Assembly (NCBI GenBank): GCA_022600335.1
Contig: JAHZKN010000101.1
Span: 1-5,678, forward strand
From: Alphaproteobacteria bacterium
Lineage (GTDB): Bacteria > Pseudomonadota > Alphaproteobacteria > Rhizobiales > Hyphomicrobiaceae
Length of the DNA stretch: 5,678 nt
Reading direction: 5' to 3'
Of this stretch, positions 1 through 5,678 are shown piece after piece. The translations under genes and the position numbers were made by a program. A model generated the notes under the pieces. That model was given only the letters and a program-made list of their open reading frames with translations, ran no database searches and was not told the DNA's origin. The stretch's first letter is position 1; each line of letters begins with the position of its first letter.

Positions 1-276
1 GTACTTGATGCAGATCCAAATGGTGTGTTTGATAACACTCGCCCTGTCACAGTGCCTGAGGGCATGTATTTTATGATGGGCGACAACCGCGATAATTCCA
101 CAGATAGTCGTGCGACCCATGATGTCGGGATGGTGCCATTTGAAAATTTTGTCGGTCGTGCTGAGATCATCTTTTTCTCTGCTGCGGTCGATGAACCTGA
201 TGCATTGCGGTGGTCGAGCCCGTGGACCTGGCCGTTTGACATTCGGTGGAACCGGTTTTTCAACCTGGTCAGATAA
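1..276 (+). CDS. lepB: Signal peptidase I, C-terminal part (5' end outside window)
   Basis: Type I signal peptidase is an inner-membrane serine protease with its active site in the periplasm; it removes signal peptides from Sec- and Tat-exported precursors. Only the last 91 codons are present, read in frame from base 1 to TAA at 274-276. The conserved C-terminal box is clear: PEGMYFMMGDNRDNSTDSR, containing the GDNRDNSxDSR signature whose Ser, Asp and Arg support the catalytic pocket. It is followed by VPFENFVGRAEIIFFS and a basic tail ending IRWNRFFNLVR, typical of alphaproteobacterial LepB. The N-terminal membrane anchor and the catalytic Ser and Lys boxes lie upstream of the window and cannot be checked. 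The stop is 6 nt before rnc and in the same frame, which suggests co-transcription with rnc-era. The GTG at position 25 is an internal Val codon, not a start. The family call is very secure. Confidence 0.96.
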   Translation, partial: VLDADPNGVFDNTRPVTVPEGMYFMMGDNRDNSTDSRATHDVGMVPFENFVGRAEIIFFSAAVDEPDALRWSSPWTWPFDIRWNRFFNLVR

Positions 277-282
277 TCAAGA

Positions 283-990
283 ATGCTCAGGCCGCGAAAA
301 TACAAAGACCTCGAACGACGGCTTGGCCACAAGTTCAGAAACCAAGAATTGATTGAACGTGCGCTGACCCATGCGAGCATGCGTGGCGGGCGTGTCGCAA
401 AACGTGACAACGAGCGCTTGGAATTTATCGGTGACCGTGTGCTGGGCCTTGCGATTGTTGAAGCAGTCAGTCAAGCTTTTCCCGAAGCTCGCGAAGGCGA
501 GTTGGCGCGTCGCTACAATGGATTGGTCAAGGGAGATACCTGCGCCATCGTCGGTCGCGAGCTCGGCCTCGGTGAATTTATGATTTTGTCTGAAAGTGAA
601 GACAGCAGCGGTGGGCGGCAAAAAGATACAATTTTGGCAGACGCGATCGAGGCGGTTCTTGGAGCGGTTTTTCTCGATGGCGGATTTGATGCCGCACGCG
701 ACGTTGTCTTAAAACTCTGGGACCCAATGCTATCTGCAGGTGGTGGTGAACAGATTGATGCGAAATCGGTTCTACAGGAATGGGCGCAAGGCAAGGGGCT
801 ATCATTGCCTCACTATGTGGAAGTGACGCGAGATGGTCCAGATCATGCGCCGCACTTTACAACAGAGGTGCGCATTGCAGGCTGCGATCCGGCACGCGGC
901 AAGGGCCGTTCAAAGCGACAGTCAGAGCAAGCTGCTGCCCGAGAACTCTTGAAGCGCGAAGGCGTACTTGGGCAACTGAAATATGACTGA
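283..990 (+). CDS. rnc: Ribonuclease III
   Basis: RNase III is a cytoplasmic, Mg-dependent, homodimeric endonuclease that cuts double-stranded RNA, including the 16S/23S precursor stems and some mRNAs. The 235-residue product has the normal length and two-domain plan. The catalytic domain (about 5-150) carries the signature NERLEFIGDRVLGL at 43-56 and ILADAIEAVLGAVFLDGG at 117-134. Expected metal-binding residues are Glu47, Asp51, Asp120 and Glu123, all present. The double-stranded RNA-binding domain (about 159-226) begins DAKSVLQEWAQ and ends with the basic helix GRSKRQSEQAAARELL. The ATG at 283 is the first possible start, only two codons after the in-frame lepB stop, and places the domain at the usual distance from the N terminus. 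The Shine-Dalgarno match is weak, so translation probably depends on ribosomes finishing lepB. The 3' end overlaps era by 8 nt. Nothing is missing or truncated. Confidence 0.98.
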   Translation: MLRPRKYKDLERRLGHKFRNQELIERALTHASMRGGRVAKRDNERLEFIGDRVLGLAIVEAVSQAFPEAREGELARRYNGLVKGDTCAIVGRELGLGEFMILSESEDSSGGRQKDTILADAIEAVLGAVFLDGGFDAARDVVLKLWDPMLSAGGGEQIDAKSVLQEWAQGKGLSLPHYVEVTRDGPDHAPHFTTEVRIAGCDPARGKGRSKRQSEQAAARELLKREGVLGQLKYD

Positions 991-1927
991 TAAGCAGGAA
1001 ACCGCATCTGAGAGGGCTGCGACCGGTGGCACGCGATGCGGTTTTGTTGCAGTGATCGGTGCGCCAAATGCCGGTAAATCGACATTGGTCAACCGCATGG
1101 TTGGCGGCAAGGTGACCATTGTTTCCCGAAAGGTACAAACAACACGTACGCCGCTGAGAGGGATCTGCGTACACGGAAAATCGCAGCTCGTCTTCATCGA
1201 TACGCCGGGGATATTTGAGCCCAAGCGACGTCTTGACCGGGCGATGGTTGATGCGGCTGTGGGTGGCGCTGCAAGTGCAGATTATGTGGTTTTCTTGGTT
1301 GACGCCGCCGCCGGGCTTGGCGAAGACATCTCAAAAATCAAAACGAAGATCTCTAAGATCTCAAATCCACTTCTAATTGTTCTGAACAAGATCGATCGCG
1401 TCAAAGATAAGCAGAAGTTGTTGGAGTTTGCGCAGGACTTAAGCTCCGATGGACGTGCTGAGCATGTCTTTATGATATCAGCAGAAACAGGAAGTGGTGT
1501 TGAAGATCTCAAGAACTATCTCGCTGAACATGCTCCGCTCGGTCCCTGGCATTTTCCAGAAGATGACATGTCGGATGCGCCGCTTCGGGTGTTAGCCGCT
1601 GAGATTACCCGAGAGAAAATCTATCATTTCTTGCACCAAGAACTACCCTATGCGACGACCGTTGAAACGGCATCGTGGAAAGATCTCAAAGATGGATCTG
1701 TGCGCATTGAACAGACGATTTTTGTCGAACGAGCGGGTCAGAAAAGCATTGTGCTCGGCAAAGGCGGTCAAACGATAAAGAAGATTTCGTCTGCCGCACG
1801 CACAGAGCTGACAGAGCTTTTTGACCGAAATGTTCACTTGTTTGTTTATGTTAAAGTGCGTGAGAATTGGGGCTCTGATCCTGAGCGCTATCGTGAGATG
1901 GGGCTTGAGTTTCCAAAGACCGAGTAA
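983..1927 (+). CDS. era: GTPase Era, 16S rRNA-binding ribosome assembly factor
   Basis: Era is an essential GTPase that binds the 3' end of 16S rRNA during 30S maturation; it is cytoplasmic and can associate with the membrane. The 314-residue product is slightly longer than the roughly 300-residue E. coli protein because of a short polar N-terminal extension (1-19). G motifs are in order: G1 GAPNAGKST (26-34), switch I VQTTRTPLRGI (51-61), G3 DTPG (73-76), G4 NKID (135-138), G5 SAE (166-168). The C-terminal KH RNA-binding domain has the GxxG loop GKGG at 259-262 within IVLGKGGQTIKKI, followed by LFVYVKVRENW. The ATG lies inside the end of rnc (overlap ATGACTGA), so translation is likely coupled. 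No better start exists before the G1 motif. Pro57 in switch I, where an Arg is usual, is the one oddity. The identity is certain. Confidence 0.98.
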   Translation: MTDKQETASERAATGGTRCGFVAVIGAPNAGKSTLVNRMVGGKVTIVSRKVQTTRTPLRGICVHGKSQLVFIDTPGIFEPKRRLDRAMVDAAVGGAASADYVVFLVDAAAGLGEDISKIKTKISKISNPLLIVLNKIDRVKDKQKLLEFAQDLSSDGRAEHVFMISAETGSGVEDLKNYLAEHAPLGPWHFPEDDMSDAPLRVLAAEITREKIYHFLHQELPYATTVETASWKDLKDGSVRIEQTIFVERAGQKSIVLGKGGQTIKKISSAARTELTELFDRNVHLFVYVKVRENWGSDPERYREMGLEFPKTE

Positions 1928-1936
1928 TCTTTCAAA

Positions 1937-1965
1937 GCGGGGCTTAGCCCCAGCATTTGCTATGC
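1937..1965 (+). other. Small GC-rich hairpin between era and recO
   Basis: The 66-nt gap holds a perfect 5-bp inverted repeat, GGGGC (1939-1943) and GCCCC (1947-1951), with a TTA loop. It can be lengthened by outer pairs 1937-1938 with 1953-1954 if A1952 bulges. A second weaker stem, GCAT (1953-1956) with ATGC (1962-1965), uses the same bases as that extension. No T-tract follows, so this is not a classical intrinsic terminator. It may be a processing or mRNA-stability element, or chance. recO has only a weak GGA (1980-1982) upstream of its ATG. Confidence 0.35.
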
Positions 1966-1993
1966 AAGCTACTTAAATTGGATAATTCCTGCC

Positions 1994-2725
1994 ATGCAAT
2001 GGTCTGATGAAGCCATCGTCGTTGGAGTGCGACCGCATGGCGAAACAGCAGCAATTGTCGAGATATTTACGCGACAGCATGGACGCTGTCTTGGACTTGT
2101 ACATGGTGGCCGCTCTCGCCGTTTGCGCCCGACTTTGCAAATTGGCAATGCAGTTGACGTGGTTTGGAAAGGCCGGTTGGCAGAACATCTTGGCACGACG
2201 ACGGTGGAGTTGCGCCATGGCCATGCCGCAGAAGCCATGGATGATCCAACGACGCTATCGGCGCTGACTTCACTATGCGCGTTGTTGCATCTTGTTGCTG
2301 AACGTGAACCGCACCCGAACTTATTTGAAGTTACCCAATTTGTGCTTGGATTTCTGGATCAGCCAGAGGTTTGGCCGGCGTTAGTTGTGCGTTGGGAATT
2401 GTCTCTGCTGGATGAATTGGGATTTGGTCTTGATCTTTCGGCGTGTGCGGCAACTGGGCGCAATGATCAACTGATCTACGTATCACCCAAAACGGGCCGT
2501 GCCGTCTCTGCTTCAGCAGGAGAGCCCTATAAAGATCGCTTGCTCTCTCTGCCAGGATTTTTGAATCAGGGTCAGCGGGGGGCTGTAGTCGGAGACGATT
2601 TGCTCACTGGCTTTCACCTCACCGGACATTTTTTGCAGACCAGAGTCTTGACGCCACGCGACGTTGCGATGCCAACGGCGCGTGAGCGCCTACTGACATT
2701 GTTGAAACGCCGCATCGATGTTTAG
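1994..2725 (+). CDS. recO: DNA repair protein RecO
   Basis: RecO works with RecR (and RecF) to load RecA onto SSB-coated single-stranded DNA and to anneal complementary strands in RecF-pathway gap repair. The 243-residue product has the usual length. Residues 1-78 fit the N-terminal OB fold, with the hallmark start MQWSDEAIVVGVRPHGE and the segment GLVHGGRSRRLRP (34-46). The helical C-terminal domain includes RWELSLLDELGFGLDLSAC (133-151) and the alphaproteobacterial segment CAATG (151-155) through YVSPKTGRAVS (162-172) to LPGFL (186-190). The only cysteines are at 32, 95 and 151, so the CxxC zinc site seen in some RecO proteins is absent, as is normal in this class. The ATG at 1994 matches the family N terminus. 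The stop is TAG at 2723-2725. Its place after era agrees with widespread era-recO synteny. The identity is secure even though the family diverges fast. Confidence 0.95.
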   Translation: MQWSDEAIVVGVRPHGETAAIVEIFTRQHGRCLGLVHGGRSRRLRPTLQIGNAVDVVWKGRLAEHLGTTTVELRHGHAAEAMDDPTTLSALTSLCALLHLVAEREPHPNLFEVTQFVLGFLDQPEVWPALVVRWELSLLDELGFGLDLSACAATGRNDQLIYVSPKTGRAVSASAGEPYKDRLLSLPGFLNQGQRGAVVGDDLLTGFHLTGHFLQTRVLTPRDVAMPTARERLLTLLKRRIDV

Positions 2726-2748
2726 CTCAAACGCCGCGTGTTTGTGAT

Positions 2749-2777
2749 TTGTCGCTTTGCACTCCAGCGCGCAAAAT
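2749..2777 (+). promoter_or_regulatory. Candidate sigma-70-type promoter upstream of parC
   Basis: TTGTCG at 2749-2754 matches four of six bases of the -35 consensus. CAAAAT at 2772-2777 matches four of six of the -10, with a 17-nt spacer. It lies just after the recO stop and would give parC its own transcript with a leader of about 140 nt. The match is by eye only; read-through from the upstream operon is an equally good explanation. Confidence 0.25.
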
Positions 2778-2813
2778 AGGGCTCACCCAATGGATGCTTG
2801 GTGGTGATGTGCA

Positions 2814-2832
2814 TGGCGGCAACAGGCCGCCA
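2814..2832 (+). other. 7-bp GC-rich hairpin in parC leader
   Basis: TGGCGGC (2814-2820) and GCCGCCA (2826-2832) pair perfectly around a five-base AACAG loop. Six of the seven pairs are G-C. No T-run follows, so intrinsic termination is unlikely. It could be an mRNA-stabilising or regulatory element, or chance in a non-coding leader. Confidence 0.45.
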
Positions 2833-2927
2833 GAATCTGGGTAAAACCAGGCAAAACTACAGCGGTCGAGGCCGGTGGGATAGAACCCGATCTTGCTCCA
2901 TCCAGCCTGCCGGAGTAGGCAAATGCC

Positions 2928-5180
2928 ATGAGTGACAAACCGATTCTCGACAACGGCGGGCCTATTGAAGCGGTCGACCTCAAGCAAGCGCTTGAAGAAC
3001 GCTATCTCGCCTATGCCCTGTCGACCATCATGCATCGCGCGTTGCCGGATGTGCGAGACGGGCTAAAGCCTGTGCACCGGCGCATTCTTTTCGCTATGCG
3101 CGAGTTAAAACTCAATCCCGAGTCAGGATTCAAAAAGTGCGCCAAGATTGTCGGTGAGGTGATGGGTAACTATCACCCGCATGGCGATCAAGCGATTTAC
3201 GATGCCTTGGTTCGGTTAGCCCAAAGCTTTGCGGTGCGCTATCCAATGGTCGATGGGCAAGGTAACTTTGGCAACGTCGATGGTGATAACGCGGCCGCCA
3301 TGCGTTATACGGAAAGCCGTTTGACGGCTGTTGCGGAAGCTCTGCTTGACGGTATTGATGAGGATACCGTTGAGTTTCGCCCAACGTATGATGGCACCAA
3401 TTCAGAGCCATCCGTGTTGCCAGCAGCGGTTCCAAATCTTTTGGCCAATGGCGCGACCGGTATTGCTGTTGGTATGGCCACCAGTATCCCGCCACATAAT
3501 TTAGAAGAAATTGCGAATGCATTACTGCACTTGATCAAACACCCCAATGCGACGATTGCCAAGCTTGTTGAATTTATTCCAGGCCCAGACTTCCCGACAG
3601 GTGGTCTAATCGTCGAACCGCGCGATAGCATTCTTGAAGCGTATCGCACAGGTCGTGGCGGCTTCCGGATGCGGGCTCGGTGGCATAAGGAAGATACAGG
3701 TCGAGGTACCTATCGGGTCATCGTCACAGAAATTCCATACCAGGTGCAAAAGGCAAAGCTGATAGAAAAATCCGCAGAACTTTTGCAGGACAAGAAATTA
3801 GCGCTGCTTGGTGATGTGAGGGATGAATCAGCAGAAGAAGTACGCATCGTCTTTGAGCCAAAGAGCCGCTCGATTGATCCGGTCGTGTTAATGGAAAGCC
3901 TGTTTAAGCTGACGGATCTGGAAACCAGGTTTAGCCTGAACATGAATGTTCTGTCTGCTGGGCAGGTGCCAAATGTTTTAAGCCTGCGTGATGTTCTAAA
4001 GCAGTGGTTAGAGCATCGCATTGATGTTCTTGTTCGACGCAGCAATTACCGCTTAGGGCGGATTGAGCGTCGTCTTGAGGTGCTTGACGGCTACCTCATC
4101 GCCTATCTCAACATAGATGAAGTGCTGCGCATCGTTCGTTTTGAGGATGAACCCAAGGTCAAACTGATGGCGAGCTTTAAGCTCACCGAGGTTCAGGCCG
4201 ATGCAATTCTGAATTTGCGCTTGAAAGCCTTGTCGCGGCTAGAAGAGATTGAGATCCGCGCTGAACATGAAAAGCTCACCAAGGAGCGGCGCGATCTCAA
4301 GCGGCTGATTAAGTCTGACGATCTCCAGTGGGCGCATGTGGCAGGCGAAGTCAAAGCGCTGAAAGACACCTATGCGAAGTCAACATCGCTTGGTCGGCGG
4401 CGCAGTGAAATTGCGGAAGCCCCAGAGATTGAAGTCGATCTTGATCAAGTCCTCGTAGAACGTGAACCCATCACCATCATTCTGTCAGAGAAGGGATGGA
4501 TTCGAGCGCTGCGAGGACATCAGGGTAATTTGGATAAACTCGACTTTAAGCGCGGCGACACCTTGAAGAGGGCCGTGCAGGCAAAAACGACCGACAAGTT
4601 GATCGTTTTTGCAACCAATGGTCGTTTCTATACCCTGGAATGTAGCCAGTTGCCCGGCGGCCGTGGTCATGGCGAGCCACTCAAGTTGATGATCGACGTT
4701 GAGCAAAACCATGACATCGTTGATGTCTTTGTTCACCAGCCGGAGCGCCGTTTGCTGGTTGCTTCAACGAGTGGTTATGGTTTTGTCGTGCAAGAAACAG
4801 AAGTGATTGCCGCAACGCGTAAGGGCAAGCAGGTGCTCAATGTGTCGGAGCCAGACGAAGCTAAAATTTGTGTGCCCGTTGATGGAGATCATGTGGCAGT
4901 CGTCGGAGAAAATCGCAAGTTGTTGGTCTTTGAGTTGAGTGAACTCTATGAAATGACGCGCGGCAAAGGCAACATCTTGCAACGTTATAAGGACGGTGGA
5001 ATTTCAGACGCGCTGGTATTTGCCAAAGCCGATGGACTAAGCTGGGTCGATAGTGCTGGGCGAACGTTTACCCTGCAGTATTCCGAATTGCGAGATTGGC
5101 TTGGACGCAGAGCGCAAGCCGGTCGCATGGTGCCGAAAGGCTTCCCACGCTCAAATCGCTTTGGTCAGCCTTTTGCTTAA
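2928..5180 (+). CDS. parC: DNA topoisomerase IV subunit A (ParC)
   Basis: ParC, with the ATPase ParE, forms the type IIA enzyme topoisomerase IV, which decatenates daughter chromosomes and relaxes supercoils. The 750-residue length fits ParC rather than the longer GyrA. The breakage-reunion domain (about 30-500) has [17 protein letters not shown] (38-54), the quinolone-region motif [20 protein letters not shown] (80-99), and the catalytic Arg126-Tyr127 in [11 protein letters not shown]. The intercalating Ile187 is in SIPPHN. A beta-pinwheel C-terminal domain begins near 510 ([14 protein letters not shown]). No GyrA box (QRRGGKG) is seen, and the tail KGFPRSNRF is typical of alphaproteobacterial ParC. 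An in-frame TAG at 2916-2918 leaves ATG 2928 as the first start. The upstream GGAG (2912-2915) is 12 nt away and AGG (2917-2919) is 8 nt away. The quinolone-contact Ser position is Gln88, while Asp92 keeps the acidic partner. parE is not in the window. Confidence 0.97.
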   Translation: MSDKPILDNGGPIEAVDLKQALEERYLAYALSTIMHRALPDVRDGLKPVHRRILFAMRELKLNPESGFKKCAKIVGEVMGNYHPHGDQAIYDALVRLAQSFAVRYPMVDGQGNFGNVDGDNAAAMRYTESRLTAVAEALLDGIDEDTVEFRPTYDGTNSEPSVLPAAVPNLLANGATGIAVGMATSIPPHNLEEIANALLHLIKHPNATIAKLVEFIPGPDFPTGGLIVEPRDSILEAYRTGRGGFRMRARWHKEDTGRGTYRVIVTEIPYQVQKAKLIEKSAELLQDKKLALLGDVRDESAEEVRIVFEPKSRSIDPVVLMESLFKLTDLETRFSLNMNVLSAGQVPNVLSLRDVLKQWLEHRIDVLVRRSNYRLGRIERRLEVLDGYLIAYLNIDEVLRIVRFEDEPKVKLMASFKLTEVQADAILNLRLKALSRLEEIEIRAEHEKLTKERRDLKRLIKSDDLQWAHVAGEVKALKDTYAKSTSLGRRRSEIAEAPEIEVDLDQVLVEREPITIILSEKGWIRALRGHQGNLDKLDFKRGDTLKRAVQAKTTDKLIVFATNGRFYTLECSQLPGGRGHGEPLKLMIDVEQNHDIVDVFVHQPERRLLVASTSGYGFVVQETEVIAATRKGKQVLNVSEPDEAKICVPVDGDHVAVVGENRKLLVFELSELYEMTRGKGNILQRYKDGGISDALVFAKADGLSWVDSAGRTFTLQYSELRDWLGRRAQAGRMVPKGFPRSNRFGQPFA

Positions 5181-5338
5181 GCCGGATATGTGCCTGCCTC
5201 CAGTTGGCCCAGTTATGCCTCTAAAACAACATTGCCCGTGCTTGCCGTGAGTTAACCTCAAATCTTATTTGGCTCATCTTTCCCGGTGAGTTTGTGAGCA
5301 AATACCGTCACCTGCCAGTTTGGAGGAGACGGTTTCCA
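5181..5338 (+). other. 158-nt spacer between parC and the Tat-signal gene
   Basis: No intrinsic terminator with a GC-rich stem and T-tract is visible after parC. The spacer has a weak AT-rich inverted repeat, CAAAT-CTT-ATTTG (5259-5271). It also has three copies of GTGAG (5247-5251, 5286-5290, 5294-5298) and a GCTCA/TGAGC pair (5272-5276 with 5295-5299). A poor promoter-like pair, TTGCCG (5242-5247) with CTTATT (5264-5269), is the best found for the next gene. The GTTAAC at 5251-5256 is only a short palindrome. Confidence 0.4.
5322..5328 (+). promoter_or_regulatory. Strong Shine-Dalgarno for the Tat-signal gene
   Basis: GGAGGAG lies 10 nt before the ATG at 5339. It is the best ribosome-binding match in the window and settles the start of this gene, since the frame stays open further upstream and includes a GTG at 5294. 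The strength contrasts with the weak sites of rnc, era and recO and suggests translation independent of parC. Confidence 0.75.
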
Positions 5339-5678
5339 ATGACTCACTCGCGTCGCAGAGTGTTGGCCTCGCTCGCCTCGGGGTTGGTGGCTGTGCAGGG
5401 CCTTGCATGGCCTTCAGGCTCAGCTGCCCGTGTGGTCAAAGGTCTCGCAAAGCGCCGCCGCGCCAAACTTCCAGACTGGGCCTATGGCAGCAATAGCGTT
5501 GCTGATGATGCAATGTTGATGTTTCGCGGTAATGGCACACACACGTTTTATGGCACTGGCCCGATCCCAGAGAAAGCACCCAAGGTTGCTTGGCGCTTTC
5601 GCACCGCGGCCCGTCGCACGACGCTGCGGGGCAAGCCGGTTGTCTGGTCAGGAACGGGATGGACCGGCACGGCGGTAA
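5339..5678 (+). CDS. Tat-exported PQQ-like beta-propeller protein, N-terminal part (3' end outside window)
   Basis: The first 113 codons are present and the frame runs off the window end. The final TAA is out of frame and is not a stop. The N terminus is a twin-arginine signal: SRRRVL (4-9) fits S-R-R-x-F-L, followed by a mildly hydrophobic stretch (10-24) and a possible cleavage site near SGSA-A (26-30). This predicts export of a folded protein to the periplasm. After a basic linker (31-44) come MFRGNGTHTFYGTGPIP (61-77), VAWRFRT (83-89) and VVWSGTGWTGTAV (101-113). These resemble the first blade of PQQ-like or BamB-type beta-propeller proteins ('FRG...YGTGP...W.F' then 'GTGWTG'). This is family-level recognition from memory; the blade count, any cofactor and the substrate are unknown. 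A real quinoprotein dehydrogenase cannot be claimed from this fragment. It probably has its own ribosome loading and is not clearly part of the parC operon. Confidence 0.8.
   Translation, partial: MTHSRRRVLASLASGLVAVQGLAWPSGSAARVVKGLAKRRRAKLPDWAYGSNSVADDAMLMFRGNGTHTFYGTGPIPEKAPKVAWRFRTAARRTTLRGKPVVWSGTGWTGTAV

Larger units (their letters stand above)
2726..2927 (+). other. 202-nt recO-parC intergenic leader
   Basis: This is the longest non-coding stretch in the window. From 5' to 3' it contains the candidate promoter, a strong hairpin at 2814-2832, a small CTGG/CCAG stem (2837-2840 with 2847-2850), and a GCCT/AGGC stem (2905-2908 with 2917-2920). The last stem would hold the GGAG of the ribosome-binding region in its loop. 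An unrecognised basic open frame of 40-42 codons (ATG at 2807 or 2813, TGA at 2933-2935) runs through it and overlaps the parC start by 8 nt. No tRNA, known riboswitch or intrinsic terminator was recognised. A short copy of AAACGCCGC (2729-2737) repeats one at the end of recO (2705-2713). Confidence 0.5.

Noticed and set aside
277..621. Antisense open frame of 114 codons across rnc
   Set aside because: It lies fully opposite well-supported rnc coding sequence, resembles no known family, and has no start signal of note.
2705..2737. Direct repeat AAACGCCGC (2705-2713 and 2729-2737) flanking the recO stop
   Set aside because: Nine bases with no further copies or mobile-element features; probably a local duplication or chance.
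2814..2850. Intrinsic terminator between recO and parC
   Set aside because: The hairpins are real but followed by GAATCTGGG and GCAAAAC rather than a T-tract.
2727..3035. Minus-strand open frame of 102 codons across the recO-parC gap
   Set aside because: Its first third is antisense to conserved parC codons and the rest matches no family I recognise; most likely a chance frame.
5053..5250. Alternative-frame open frame over the parC 3' end and spacer
   Set aside because: It starts inside conserved parC sequence in another frame and has no recognisable protein signature.
5676..5678. TAA at the window end as the stop of the Tat-signal gene
   Set aside because: The gene frame reads GTA at 5675-5677 then a lone A, so this TAA is out of frame.
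1..5678. Mobile element, CRISPR array, phage or defence island
   Set aside because: No terminal inverted repeats, spaced repeats, integrase, transposase or nuclease-toxin genes were seen; gene order is conserved core synteny.

Overview
The window is a co-oriented block of bacterial housekeeping genes, all on the + strand. In order they are the 3' end of lepB (signal peptidase I), rnc (RNase III), era (ribosome-assembly GTPase), recO (recombination mediator), parC (topoisomerase IV subunit A), and the 5' end of a Tat-exported protein with a PQQ-like beta-propeller signature. The order lepB-rnc-era-recO-parC is the classic alphaproteobacterial, especially Rhizobiales-like, arrangement. Protein signatures fit this: the recO C-terminal 'CAATG...YVSPKTGRAVS' segment, the ParC tail 'KGFPRSNRF', and the LepB tail 'IRWNRFFNLVR'. 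Base composition is moderate, near half G+C by eye, unlike the high G+C of many Rhizobiales, so a less-studied alphaproteobacterium is likely. The genus cannot be read from this window.

Layout. Positions 1-1927 form a tight unit: lepB and rnc are 6 nt apart in the same frame, and rnc and era overlap by 8 nt. A 66-nt gap containing a small GC-rich hairpin separates era from recO (1994-2725). A 202-nt leader follows (2726-2927). It holds a plausible promoter, a strong 7-bp hairpin, and a 40-42 codon open frame that ends inside the parC start. parC (2928-5180) is complete. A 158-nt spacer then leads to a strong Shine-Dalgarno site and the Tat-signal gene (5339 to the window end, incomplete).

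How the genes fit together. LepB processes exported precursors. RNase III and Era act on 16S rRNA maturation and 30S assembly. RecO acts in RecF-pathway repair, and ParC with ParE (not in the window) decatenates chromosomes. This is core growth machinery grouped by ancestral synteny, not an accessory island. I see no CRISPR array, mobile element, tRNA or rRNA gene, phage gene or defence module, and no convincing new multi-gene system. The items most worth a second look are the parC leader, a Pro in the Era switch I segment, Gln88 at the quinolone-contact position of ParC, and the truncated Tat-propeller protein.
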